A program made the translations under genes and the position numbers. Source: UBA721 sp002705165 (GTDB lineage: Bacteria; Planctomycetota; Planctomycetia; Pirellulales; Pirellulaceae). Taken from it: a stretch of 64,000 bases of DNA. Under the pieces are notes generated by a model. That model searched no databases. It worked only from the letters and a program-made list of their open reading frames with translations, and was not told the DNA's origin. The stretch lies in contig JBJLEF010000001.1 of NCBI GenBank assembly GCA_045565995.1, positions 1,116,001-1,180,000 on the forward strand, given 5' to 3'. Of this stretch, positions 47,201 to 55,797 are shown piece after piece (position 1 is the first letter of the stretch; each line of letters opens with the position of its first letter).

Positions 47201-47351
47201 TGATGGCTACAAGATCGAGTGTCATTCCGGACTCGGCGATGGCAGTTAGCGCATCATGAGCTTGTCGCATATCTTTGATGGTTAGTGACTGAAACCACTC
47301 GTGTGCGACGGCCGCAGAATCCAGAATTGTGATGAGTTGCTCGGTGTCCAT
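44271..47351 (-). CDS. glnE: Glutamine synthetase adenylyltransferase with degenerate N-terminal domain
   Basis: Modifies glutamine synthetase in nitrogen control. 1026 aa, near the usual ~950, with two nucleotidyltransferase halves. The C-terminal adenylylating half has an intact motif, GLGKLGGREPNFHSDVDVIF (~742-762). The N-terminal half, which in E. coli removes AMP, should have the same motif with a DxD metal pair. Here the aligned segment reads ALGDLAGSQLSYGTTLNVFL (~222-242), with both Asp residues replaced (TLN). The helical ends of both domains are otherwise recognisable (ERIRNRELLRIAYGD; TAEDIQQPGTLLALQKL). It therefore looks able to adenylylate but not to deadenylylate, an inference. 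Upstream gene bioD ends 48 nt before its start. Confidence 0.9.
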   Translation of the reverse strand: MDTEQLITILDSAAVAHEWFQSLTIKDMRQAHDALTAIAESGMTLDLVAITATQLENALPQTARPDQALSYLAKFATLSRSPIALGSLWERDHAALPTLLVMFSASTQIAELLMQDPEGYDLLRMTDGQPVDRNILIDEIRSEVLSLTGDPDISEQLERIRNRELLRIAYGDLVMNQTPDVVANQASILCEALLHSVVELASLKAIKKHQLDAQDATGLNFSLIALGDLAGSQLSYGTTLNVFLIFQSVSGKKELHEPFYQMLLNDAVNFLTLASGIRLLDINFSFPLSPQTSTTVTHINDAIRFLDFSGRTWQRQELINARTIAGDFRLGHRFLQHMEKWIYRRYLNRADITGIKAQKRRLHRWEECDQRDVVNSPGGIREINFVIPFLQLINGGNFSDIRVRGTLPAIYQLHKARLLSQEESNVLRDSYLSLKRIHHRLQTLKDVTATAIPQDQTQLAALAQSLGYEGAAAVETLQNDTTHLLNVSQQIIDRLLESSFDDEQEAEPEVDLILNPEPSEEMLREVLAKHNFKDVHACYQYLMDLATERIPFLSTRRCRHFLAMIAPRLLESIAQTPDPDRTLANLSTVSDSLGGKGVLWELFQVNPATLNLSVKLCSNSPYLITILTSYPGMIDELLDCLILDQLPTKQSLQKVMSALVKGAQIEGQELIDVILAFKHAQHLRVGVREILGKDSLVDSHRALSDIIEICLQEISNEHYRQLVEKHGQPIIEGGSLHGENATPILVGLGKLGGREPNFHSDVDVIFLYEGEGNTQPIKRDHKIRPTSNHHFFNEWAKRVLQTATRTRPHGRLFDMDSKLRATHQHAPLAISLDDYETYLKGDRIPLWQSMGLCKARVLFGTDTAKSRIQTLIVKTIAASNQKPRLKSEIYQARLDSEQGATDRNLKRFQGGTMDIEYIVQMLQLLNGTAEDIQQPGTLLALQKLQEHGLLNEDDTTALSKSYLFLRRVESGLRLMDTTHRHDLPEHPLELEKLASLLGYESPQSLVTVCRRYRRDNRQRFEKIFNR

Positions 47352-47399
47352 ATGCCTAGTCTATCACGCTCGGGGCGCAATCGACAATTGCGAGATTAA

Positions 47400-48086
47400 T
47401 TACGGCTGCACCAATTTCAGCCAGTCGATTTCCCGACTCAATCCCTGTTCGAAATCGACCGTTGCCAGAACAGGAGGAATACAAACACGTTCAATCTCAG
47501 CTGGATTGGAATCCAGACTTTGGTCGTCCGGCGTTGGCGGGATTACCTGATTAAGGATAATACCGGCAATCGAAATTCCATCCTCGTAAGCCGCAGCGGT
47601 GACAAGTGTTTGCAGCGTATGATTAATACAGCCAAGCTTATTTGCTACTACAACAACAAGCGGAAAGCCAAACTCATAGGCAAGATCAGCGACAAAGTCG
47701 TCATCACTGATAGGAGACATTAGACCACCGGCTCCCTCGACAATAATAAAATCAGAGTTTTCCTGCCAGTATTCGATTCCCTGAACGAGTAATTCCCGAT
47801 GTATCTCCTTGCCCTCTGCTCTCGCGGATAAATGTGGAGCCAGTGGTGCCCGGAACATTTGCGGACAAACATGGTTGACTGTAGCGGGCTGTCCGGCGGC
47901 ATTCCATAGCGCATCCGCGTCTTCACTGAAGAGCATATTGTCGCCGTTATCAGTACAGCCACTCGCTGCGGGCTTATAAACACCCACATTAACACCCTGC
48001 TTATGCAACTGTTTAGCAATTAACGCAGCGACGTAGGTTTTACCAACATCGGTGTCGGTTCCAGTTATAAAAATACCGGGGGTCAT
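47400..48086 (-). CDS. bioD: Dethiobiotin synthetase
   Basis: Closes the ureido ring of dethiobiotin from 7,8-diaminopelargonate, CO2 and ATP. 228 aa, normal length. P-loop FITGTDTDVGKTYVAALIAK at the N-terminus, YKPAASG segment, and the EGAGGLMSPISD motif are all present. It follows aroE after 8 nt. bioF lies about 40 kb away on the other strand, so biotin genes are dispersed. Confidence 0.94.
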   Translation of the reverse strand: MTPGIFITGTDTDVGKTYVAALIAKQLHKQGVNVGVYKPAASGCTDNGDNMLFSEDADALWNAAGQPATVNHVCPQMFRAPLAPHLSARAEGKEIHRELLVQGIEYWQENSDFIIVEGAGGLMSPISDDDFVADLAYEFGFPLVVVVANKLGCINHTLQTLVTAAAYEDGISIAGIILNQVIPPTPDDQSLDSNPAEIERVCIPPVLATVDFEQGLSREIDWLKLVQP

Positions 48087-48094
48087 AAAACAGC

Positions 48095-48943
48095 TTAGAT
48101 CTCCAGATATTCTTCAAGTGCTTCTCGCATGACTTCAGGTCGCGGGTCAACATCGGTCCAGATGTTAAAGCCGATGACCGCCTGATTAACGAGCATGCCC
48201 AATCCATCGAGGACACGACATTCACGTTGTTGGGCATCACGTAATAGACGAGTCATGGGTGGGTTAAATACGACATCGGCAACTACCATCTGGGACGAAA
48301 GCGTCTCTACGTCCAATGGAACGCGAGCTTCAGCGTCGCCGAGACCAATGCAAGTAGCGTTAATTACAACGTTGACATCCTCATCCACTTCATAGTCGCC
48401 GTCCAGGACGTTTAAAGTGGCTGTTACGTCGTCGATGTTGTTTAGTATGTCGACAAGTTCCTGCCCACGAGATTCCGTTCGATTTACAATGGTAATGTCA
48501 GTGACACCGTTTAGTCCCAGCTCAACTGAGATTGCACGGGCCGCTCCACCGGCGCCGAGGATCACAACTTTTTGGCCTGCCGGCTCAACTAATGTCTTTA
48601 ATGACTGGACAAATCCCTTTCCGTCAGTGTTTTCTCCGATCAGTTTACCATCGACGACATTGACGCAGTTTACAGCTCCCATTCGCTCTGCCGCCTCACT
48701 GAGTCCATCGAGATACTGGATGACTTCAACCTTGTGTGGAATGGTGAAGTTACCACCACGAAGTCCCATCGCACGGAAACCAGCCATGGCATCTTTTAAG
48801 TTTTCTGCAGGAACTTCCAGCGTTAGATAACGCCAATCTAATTCACAATCTTCGAAAGCACGCTCCATCATGAACTGTGTTGGGTTACCGGCGACTGGTT
48901 GCCCCATACATGATACAAGTTCCTGAATCGGTTTATCTGCCAC
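48095..48943 (-). CDS. aroE: Shikimate dehydrogenase
   Basis: NADPH-dependent reduction of 3-dehydroshikimate in aromatic amino acid synthesis. 282 aa. The substrate-binding segment GGNFTIPHK, the GAVNCVN block, the ENTDGKGFVQSL motif and the cofactor motif VILGAGGAARAI are all present. It lies in the minus-strand series with bioD 8 nt downstream, probably co-transcribed. Confidence 0.95.
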   Translation of the reverse strand: MADKPIQELVSCMGQPVAGNPTQFMMERAFEDCELDWRYLTLEVPAENLKDAMAGFRAMGLRGGNFTIPHKVEVIQYLDGLSEAAERMGAVNCVNVVDGKLIGENTDGKGFVQSLKTLVEPAGQKVVILGAGGAARAISVELGLNGVTDITIVNRTESRGQELVDILNNIDDVTATLNVLDGDYEVDEDVNVVINATCIGLGDAEARVPLDVETLSSQMVVADVVFNPPMTRLLRDAQQRECRVLDGLGMLVNQAVIGFNIWTDVDPRPEVMREALEEYLEI

Positions 48944-49023
48944 GGTTAGTATCCTTGCCTGGAAGAGTTAATAGTATCGAGACTCTTATATCTAGTTTTA
49001 TTAGGGTATTTGCTGTTCTGCAA

Positions 49024-49842
49024 TTACTCTGGCAAAAAGATCTTGTTTACCGGTGTTGTCTCTATCTTCATTCCATTACGCCGTGCCTTAATCCGCACAT
49101 AAGGTGCGGTATAGCAACAGCGATCTCCAAAACTATCCCGCGGCATGTTTGGATCTGCGTGAAATGGTTCGACGAGATCTTCAATGACGAATCCATTACG
49201 GCAAATTCCGCCGATAATTTCTTCCCACCGATGCAGGAACTCCATCGTGCCGTCTTCGCGCAGGCGAGTTCCCTGGACTGGAGGTAGTGGCCCTGTTCGG
49301 TAGTAAGGTTCGATTAGTTCATAACCATTTTGAGAACGCTTCATCCCGGTTTGTAGACTGGTTGGTTGTTTGTGTTGACTGATGTAGAGACCACCAGGAA
49401 TGGTGACACGCGCAATCTCTGAAAAGACTTTGGAAAGCGATGGTAAGTAGCAGGTGCTTACGGGATGAACGACGATGTCGAACGCTTGATTGGTGAACAT
49501 CGACAGGTCATCCATTGAAGTCTCCACGACCTGCAGATCGATTCCTCTTTCAGCGGCCACTTCTCGATCTAACTCGAGCATGGCAGGTGAGATGTCGACC
49601 ACCGTTACTTTTGCCCCGGTGGCAGCATAGATAGCACTTTGACGCCCTCCTCCGGCAGCAAGACAAAGGACTTTCTTGTCGGTAATGTCACCACCTAGCC
49701 AGCCAATGGCATCAACCGTGTGAAGCGGTTGATGAAGGTCCTCATCTTTGGCGGGTTTTGTAAAGCGCTTTTTTCCGGCGACCATGCGGTTCCAGGCATC
49801 ACGGTTGTGTTGTTTTGCGATGGACGTTTGATTGTCATTCAT
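49024..49842 (-). CDS. SAM-dependent class I methyltransferase
   Basis: 272 aa. The SAM-binding glycine loop VLCLAAGGGRQSAIYAATGA is followed by VTVVDISPAMLELD (acidic residue for ribose) and the IARVTIPGGLYISQHK segment of motif IV/V. The substrate is not apparent. Its ATG overlaps the TGA of the upstream esterase gene (ATGA, 49839-49842). Confidence 0.88.
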   Translation of the reverse strand: MNDNQTSIAKQHNRDAWNRMVAGKKRFTKPAKDEDLHQPLHTVDAIGWLGGDITDKKVLCLAAGGGRQSAIYAATGAKVTVVDISPAMLELDREVAAERGIDLQVVETSMDDLSMFTNQAFDIVVHPVSTCYLPSLSKVFSEIARVTIPGGLYISQHKQPTSLQTGMKRSQNGYELIEPYYRTGPLPPVQGTRLREDGTMEFLHRWEEIIGGICRNGFVIEDLVEPFHADPNMPRDSFGDRCCYTAPYVRIKARRNGMKIETTPVNKIFLPE

Positions 49843-50855
49843 TGGCTTTGTTTATTTCCGTCTACTTTAACATTTTGGCCTAGGTCGTTCGTTTGGAAGC
49901 GAGCGAGCCAATCAACTCCAGCTTCCGCAATGCCTTCATGACCGCCTTCAAAAACCGTAACTCGACTTAGAGCGGCATACCGGCGGAGGTAAATTGCGCG
50001 GCCTAATGCCTGATCAGTAACTTTGTCAGAGGCCAATGGAGTGGTGAGACGGCCATTCGGTGTACTGAGCAACTGCATCTCTTGAGTTGTAATAAGTCGT
50101 TGTCGGGTAGCTTTGGCGATCATATTGAATGCTTCCAGTGAGTGTGAAATCGGAACCGATCCGGTATGGCCATCATAAATGCCGGTAGCGATATCGAGCG
50201 GCACTCGTGTTGAGTTCGCCAGGTAGTGAATGGGCGAACGTTCTTGATATTGCTTATCAACGGCATCGCTTGCTCCTGGCGCACCGCCACAACTTGCTCG
50301 CATCATCATCCCATATTTGGTCTTCACATGTTTGCGATGCCATTTGCTTAGATCACTAATTCCCACCCAAGCACTTGCCGCAGTCCAATATTGAGGATGG
50401 CGACTCACCATGAGCATGGTCATGTGACCACCACCGGAAACTCCCGCTAGGTAAATACGTCGGTTGTCAGTGCGATAAGCTGATTTCGCATAAGCTAAGG
50501 CATCGAGAATATCTTGCTGAGCAATTTTACTTCCACAGGCTTGCGGATGATTGTTTGGCCCTCGAAAGTGTGGAAAGACGTAAATCCAACCTTGTTTGTA
50601 TGCTTCTGCTTCCCAATCAGTATTTTTTTGTTCAACGGAGTTGCTCCACGTATGAAGTGCCATTAGAACCGGGTATCGCTGTGATTTATCCTTGTCATAA
50701 TCCTTAGGAAGAATGAAATAACAAGGTTGTTTAGACTCATCTAACGAGCTGGTAATCGTTATTTTTTGTTTAGTTTGACCCTTCGTTGGTAAAGCAAACC
50801 AAAGGAATAAAAAACAAAATAGAATATTTTTGGATATTTGCGGCATCGAAGGCAT
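49839..50855 (-). CDS. Secreted esterase/PHB-depolymerase-like hydrolase
   Basis: 338 aa. An N-terminal signal peptide (about 1-25) is followed by an alpha/beta-hydrolase domain of the esterase D / poly(3-hydroxybutyrate) depolymerase type: CYFILPKDYDKDKSQRYPVLMALH, DNRRIYLAGVSGGGHMTM (nucleophile in GVSGG) and a C-terminal FEGGHEG that may supply the catalytic histidine. Probably periplasmic or exported; its substrate is unknown. It shares ATGA with the methyltransferase gene downstream. Confidence 0.83.
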   Translation of the reverse strand: MPSMPQISKNILFCFLFLWFALPTKGQTKQKITITSSLDESKQPCYFILPKDYDKDKSQRYPVLMALHTWSNSVEQKNTDWEAEAYKQGWIYVFPHFRGPNNHPQACGSKIAQQDILDALAYAKSAYRTDNRRIYLAGVSGGGHMTMLMVSRHPQYWTAASAWVGISDLSKWHRKHVKTKYGMMMRASCGGAPGASDAVDKQYQERSPIHYLANSTRVPLDIATGIYDGHTGSVPISHSLEAFNMIAKATRQRLITTQEMQLLSTPNGRLTTPLASDKVTDQALGRAIYLRRYAALSRVTVFEGGHEGIAEAGVDWLARFQTNDLGQNVKVDGNKQSQ

Positions 50856-50991
50856 CTTTTCAACGGGGTCAAAAGTGAAAATTTGGAAATCGTAAGTTTG
50901 ACGGGTGGTCTTTGGACTATCTAAAATAAAGATAGAGTAAAGCCCACCTTATATGCATCCTACCTTTTTTAAAAGTTCACCTGGCGCCGTT

Positions 50992-53289
50992 ATGAAAGAA
51001 TTCCGACGACTGCTTCCCATCTTTGTTGGGCTATTACTTTTAATGGCCACAACGGTGAAAGCCGCTCCCAACATTTCGTCCGTGACTCCACTTGGTTTAC
51101 AGCCAGGTGCGACGACGGAAGTCAGTCTGGGTGGAACCGAACTCACCTCACCGCTCAAAATCTGGACAAGCTTTCCTGCCCAAGTGGAGGTTCTACCGAC
51201 TTCGGAAGGGGCAGATGATGCAACCACTGCTAAGCTGCGACTCAAGCTAACTGAAAATGTGGGTGTAGGAGTTGGTGCAATTTCAGTTGCGGGCGCTACC
51301 GGCGTTAGTCAGCTTTATCTTGTGGTTATCGAAGACGCGCCTGTGATCGCAGAACCATCTCCAAATAACTCATTGTCTGATGCTGCGTTGATTACATTGC
51401 CCGCCGCGGTGCAGGCTTCTTCGAGTGGAACCGTCGCGGATCATTTCAAGTTTGAAGCCAAGGCAGGGCAGGTGATCTCTGTGGACGTTCTAGCCGCTCG
51501 AATTAATTCTGCGATGGATCCAGTTGTACGTTTGTTAGCGGCTGATGGAACAGAGTTGGCTTTTGCGGATGATAGTGATGGTTTGGGGGCGGATGCTCGA
51601 CTACAGGTAAAGGTTCCAGCCGATGGTCAGTACGCGGTGGAGGTTTTGGATAGTAAGTACGCCGGTAACCTTCCTTATTACGTGCGAATTGGAGAGTTTC
51701 CACTTGCCACGACAACTCTGCCGGCTTCAGTGCAGATCGGCGGGGACCGCGATGTTAGTTTTAGCGGAGCAGGGGCTGGCGGGCTAACAGCGAAGGTTGT
51801 TTTGGGAACTACACTGGCGGGGGATGAGATCCGAGCAGGAGCTAAAATCCCCAATGGCACGATTTCCGGTTTTGCACGAGCTCGAGCTAGCAGCGGTGTT
51901 CAGACTGTCGAAACGGAGCCGAACGACGAAATTGCGCAGGCAACTACGGCGGCATTCCCCGGTGGCGCGAGTGGCGTGTTCCAGCAGCCGGGAGATAAAG
52001 ACTATTTCAAGTTCAATGCGAAGAAAGGGCAGCGACTTCGGTTTTCAGGGCATTCACTCAAGTTGGGATCACCCGCGGTTGTGAATTTCCGTATTCTTAA
52101 AACCGATGGAAGCCAGCTCGCTGCCGCGCCGATTAATCCCGAGAATGAATTTCTCGTTGCTTGGAGTGTTCCGGAAGATGGTGAGTACCTCTTAGAAACC
52201 AGTGAATTGCTTCAGCGAGGCGGTGACGAATATGCTTATGTTGTCGAATCAGCGGTTGGTAATTCGTTTACGTTGACGTTAAAGAATGACAAAGCAACTC
52301 GGAATCGCTTTGTCGTAGATGAAGGGAAAGGTGGTTTTCAAGTTCCCATCACCGTGGCTCGTGATGGATATGCAGGTCCGATCACGATTAAATCTAAGAC
52401 TGAGATTCCGGGAGTTACCTGGCATAACAATGTTGTCGCTAAGGATGGAAAAGAAATCACTCTCCTGTTGGAATTCTCAACGGAAACGAAAGCAGGTGAT
52501 TTTGTAAACATGGAGATTGTTGGTGAAGCTGAGATCGATGGTCAGGTCACTCAGGTACCTTTGACTTCCAGAGATTGGACGCGAACCCAGTTCGGAGCCG
52601 TCACCTATCCCTACTCATTCCTGCAGGGTGTTGTGCAGTACGCGACAGTGCCGGCGATTGAAGAGTTTTTCGAGCCTAAGTTTGAGCCGGAAGCGGTTTA
52701 TGTTGCCCGCGGTGAAACCACGGCAACGATCCAAATGTCAACGGCCAGCAAACATAAGGATTTTAAAGGTGCTTTGTCACGTATGTTTGAAGATGTACCT
52801 GAAGGAATTACAGTGGCGGATAAAGCGGACAAAGGTGTTCACACGATTACCGTAACTGTCCCCGCCGATCTAGCCGATGAAAAAGCGTTTGCGGTGAAAG
52901 CTTATGCTGAACATGCGGGTCACCTACAGTTCGTAAAACGGAGTGTGCCGATCAAAGTGGTTGATCCACTATCGGTCTCAATTAAGCTTGAGGTTGCTAT
53001 TATTCCGGGAGCGAGTCAAAAAGCATTGATTACCATTGTTCGCGCCCCCGGTTCAACCGCTGAAGTTATTACATTGACACTGGCTGGCCTGCCCGACAAA
53101 GTCACGGTGCCAGCTGAATTGACCATTGCGGCCGATCAAACAGAACTCGAAGTTGAAATTATTGCAGCCGCGGATGCCGCCGTTGCCAAGACAGATGGTA
53201 TTACCGTCTCAGCTAAATCAAAGTACGCCGGCAAAGATGTGTCGGCGGTCAGTGCTGCTATTGCTGTTGAAGTAAAAGCCGCGGAATAA
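50992..53289 (+). CDS. Secreted PPC-domain protein, first gene of a second DUF1549 cluster
   Basis: 765 aa from the ATG at 50992, which gives a clean signal peptide (MKEFRRLLPIFVGLLLLMATTVKAA cleaved near 25). An N-terminal IPT/Ig-like region (VTPLGLQPGATTEVSLGG) is followed by two pre-peptidase C-terminal-like beta domains (DHFKFEAKAGQVISVDV; DKDYFKFNAKKGQRLRFSG) and further beta-rich repeats. No catalytic residues are seen, so it is a probable surface or periplasmic scaffold. The gene is followed by a DUF1549/1553 gene after 20 nt, an arrangement common in planctomycetes. Confidence 0.82.
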   Translation: MKEFRRLLPIFVGLLLLMATTVKAAPNISSVTPLGLQPGATTEVSLGGTELTSPLKIWTSFPAQVEVLPTSEGADDATTAKLRLKLTENVGVGVGAISVAGATGVSQLYLVVIEDAPVIAEPSPNNSLSDAALITLPAAVQASSSGTVADHFKFEAKAGQVISVDVLAARINSAMDPVVRLLAADGTELAFADDSDGLGADARLQVKVPADGQYAVEVLDSKYAGNLPYYVRIGEFPLATTTLPASVQIGGDRDVSFSGAGAGGLTAKVVLGTTLAGDEIRAGAKIPNGTISGFARARASSGVQTVETEPNDEIAQATTAAFPGGASGVFQQPGDKDYFKFNAKKGQRLRFSGHSLKLGSPAVVNFRILKTDGSQLAAAPINPENEFLVAWSVPEDGEYLLETSELLQRGGDEYAYVVESAVGNSFTLTLKNDKATRNRFVVDEGKGGFQVPITVARDGYAGPITIKSKTEIPGVTWHNNVVAKDGKEITLLLEFSTETKAGDFVNMEIVGEAEIDGQVTQVPLTSRDWTRTQFGAVTYPYSFLQGVVQYATVPAIEEFFEPKFEPEAVYVARGETTATIQMSTASKHKDFKGALSRMFEDVPEGITVADKADKGVHTITVTVPADLADEKAFAVKAYAEHAGHLQFVKRSVPIKVVDPLSVSIKLEVAIIPGASQKALITIVRAPGSTAEVITLTLAGLPDKVTVPAELTIAADQTELEVEIIAAADAAVAKTDGITVSAKSKYAGKDVSAVSAAIAVEVKAAE

Positions 53290-53309
53290 CCTTTAGAGGA
53301 AAAGTAGAA

Positions 53310-55769
53310 ATGCAATTGGGCAAACTACGACGAACATATGTGTTGATCATTACTGGGATGTTATTGGGCGGTTGGTCCACGAACAGCTTACGAGCCGCAG
53401 ACGTTGAGCTCGATCGCATTGAAGTTTACCCGGCGGAAGTGCAACTGACCGGTGTTCGCGAACAGGCGCAGTTGCTTGTTACAGGCTACTATGTAGATGG
53501 TTCTATCCAGGACCTAACCCGAGTCGCGACAATCACGACGGCTAATGCAGATGTGGCGATTGTCAAAGGTTCCGTGGCATATCCCCAAGCGGATGGCGAA
53601 GGTTCGCTAAATGTTGAGTTTGAAGGGAAGACAGTACCAGTCAAAGTTGTGGTGGCTAATCAGCAGGAACCACAGCCGGTTTCGTTCCTTTATGACACAC
53701 TTGCTGCACTCAGTAAAAATTCCTGTAACGCCGGAGCCTGCCATGGTTCACCAAGTGGTAAAGGAGGCTTCCGTCTATCACTACGAGCCTTTGACCCAAA
53801 GCTGGACGAGTTGACATTAATTCGTGAAGATTTTGGTCGGCGGACCAATAGCCTCGATCCCGATAACAGCCTGCTGCTGCTTAAGCCACTGATGAAAGTG
53901 GCTCACGGTGGTGGTAGACAGATTCGTGTGGACGATCCTGCCTATGCGGTGATTCGTGATTGGATCGAGGAAGGCTGTAAGATGGATGTCGCGGATGCTG
54001 CTCGGCCTGTGAAAATTGAAGTTTATCCAAAGTCAGGCCGTGTTCTCAAGAAGCCAGCTGTTCAGCAACAGTTGAGCGTTTGGGCGCACTATTCAGATGG
54101 AAGAGTGCGAGACGTTACGCCATTGGCTGTGTACTCCAGCTCAGATGTTGAAGTCGCGGATGTCGATCGCAATGGTTTCGTGGAAGGGTTAAAGCGTGGT
54201 GAGGTGGCAGTGGTGGTTCGCTATCTGGAGTTTATTGAATCGAGCTTCATTACATTTGTTGAAGAGGTGGAGGATTTCGTTTGGAACGACCCTCAGGTAA
54301 ACAACTATGTTGATGTCGCTGTTGATCAAAAACTCAAGCAGCTCAAGTATTTACCCTCGGATTTATGTACGGATGAAGAGTTTGTTCGTCGGGTCTATTT
54401 GGACGTTATTGGCATCCTGCCTTCGTTGGAAGAAGTAACTGCCTTTGCAGAAGACGTAGATCCTGCAAAACGAGCTAAGATTGTCGATAGACTGCTTGAG
54501 CGTCCCGAATATTCAAAATTCTGGGCGCTAAAATGGGGTGATTTGCTTCGCTTAACGAGTGGCCAGGTCACGAACGAAGGTGTCTACAAGTATTATCGGT
54601 GGGTAGAGCGGTCTTTTCGCGAAAATCAACCATATGATGAGTTCGCTACCGAACTGTTGACGGCGACAGGTAGTACTTTTAGCAATCCGGCAGCCAACTT
54701 TTACCGAACATCTAAGGATATGAACGATTGTGTTGAAACCATTTCACAGGTTTTTCTGGGAGCCCGACTGCAGTGTGCTAAATGTCACAATCACCCGTTT
54801 GAGCGTTGGACTCAGGATAACTACTATGGCATGGCTGCCTTCTTCAATCGAGTTCAGCGCACTAACACGAAGCGAACCAATGAAATGTTCATTTATGTTT
54901 CACAGAGTGGTGAAGTAACGCAGCCTCGTACCCAACAAAAAATGAAGCCATGGGTCCCGGGCCAGGGCGATATCGAGAATCCCAATGCCTTTGACCGTCG
55001 TTTGGACTTTGCCAGTTGGTTAACGAAGCCGGATAACCCTTTCTTTGCAAAGATTGAAGTGAACCGAATCTGGAGTCAGGTGTTTGGAAGAGGAATTGTA
55101 GAGCCTGCAGATGACTTCCGTGATACAAATCCCCCGAGTAACGCTATGCTACTTGACCAGCTCGCCAAAGATTTTGTTGAGAACGGTTATGATCGCAAAG
55201 CGATCTTGGCAACGATTCTCAAGAGCCGTACCTATCAAACCAGCTATCAGCCAAACGACTTTAATGAAGATGACACGAAATATTTTTCGCACTACCAGCC
55301 ACGTCTATTATCGGCGGAGCAGTTATTGGATGCCATTTGTCACGTCACACAGGTCGCGGAAACATTCGGTGGCCTGCCAGCCGGAACGAAGGCAACTCAT
55401 CTGCCAGCTCCCGACCTAGTGAATAATGAATTCCTGAAGATTTTTGGGCAACCCGAGCGGCAGACTGTTTGTGCCTGTGAGCGAACAAATGAGTCCAACC
55501 TGAGTATGGCGATTCAGTTCTTTAATGGCCCCCTGATTTACAACAAACTCAAGAGCGAAACTAACTCTTTTCGCCGATCCATGACAGACGGTAAAGACAA
55601 TAGTCAGATTATTACGCTGTTGTATAATCTGGCAGTTTGCCGGAACCCAAGCGAAACTGAATTAAAGGCAAGCTTAGATCACATTGCGTCCAAGGAAGAT
55701 CGAGTGGAGGCCTTGGAAGATATTTGCTGGGCGATTCTCAACACCAACGAATTCCTCTTCCAGCACTAA
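53310..55769 (+). CDS. Ig-like plus DUF1549/DUF1553 protein with haem-type motifs
   Basis: 819 aa; Shine-Dalgarno GAGGAAA precedes the ATG. A signal peptide (~1-29) is followed by a bacterial Ig-like (Big_2) region (~30-110), a cytochrome-type site NSCNAGACHGSPSGKGGF (Cys139, Cys144, His145; CX4CH), and a second Ig-like region (~230-315). DUF1549 follows with CAKCHNHPFERW (Cys489, Cys492, His493), then DUF1553 (PDNPFFAKIEVNRIWSQVFGRG). The role is unknown; two c-type haems are possible, though CX4CH is unusual. Confidence 0.88.
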   Translation: MQLGKLRRTYVLIITGMLLGGWSTNSLRAADVELDRIEVYPAEVQLTGVREQAQLLVTGYYVDGSIQDLTRVATITTANADVAIVKGSVAYPQADGEGSLNVEFEGKTVPVKVVVANQQEPQPVSFLYDTLAALSKNSCNAGACHGSPSGKGGFRLSLRAFDPKLDELTLIREDFGRRTNSLDPDNSLLLLKPLMKVAHGGGRQIRVDDPAYAVIRDWIEEGCKMDVADAARPVKIEVYPKSGRVLKKPAVQQQLSVWAHYSDGRVRDVTPLAVYSSSDVEVADVDRNGFVEGLKRGEVAVVVRYLEFIESSFITFVEEVEDFVWNDPQVNNYVDVAVDQKLKQLKYLPSDLCTDEEFVRRVYLDVIGILPSLEEVTAFAEDVDPAKRAKIVDRLLERPEYSKFWALKWGDLLRLTSGQVTNEGVYKYYRWVERSFRENQPYDEFATELLTATGSTFSNPAANFYRTSKDMNDCVETISQVFLGARLQCAKCHNHPFERWTQDNYYGMAAFFNRVQRTNTKRTNEMFIYVSQSGEVTQPRTQQKMKPWVPGQGDIENPNAFDRRLDFASWLTKPDNPFFAKIEVNRIWSQVFGRGIVEPADDFRDTNPPSNAMLLDQLAKDFVENGYDRKAILATILKSRTYQTSYQPNDFNEDDTKYFSHYQPRLLSAEQLLDAICHVTQVAETFGGLPAGTKATHLPAPDLVNNEFLKIFGQPERQTVCACERTNESNLSMAIQFFNGPLIYNKLKSETNSFRRSMTDGKDNSQIITLLYNLAVCRNPSETELKASLDHIASKEDRVEALEDICWAILNTNEFLFQH

Positions 55770-55797
55770 GAAAAAAATTGAAAGTAACATCATTCTA

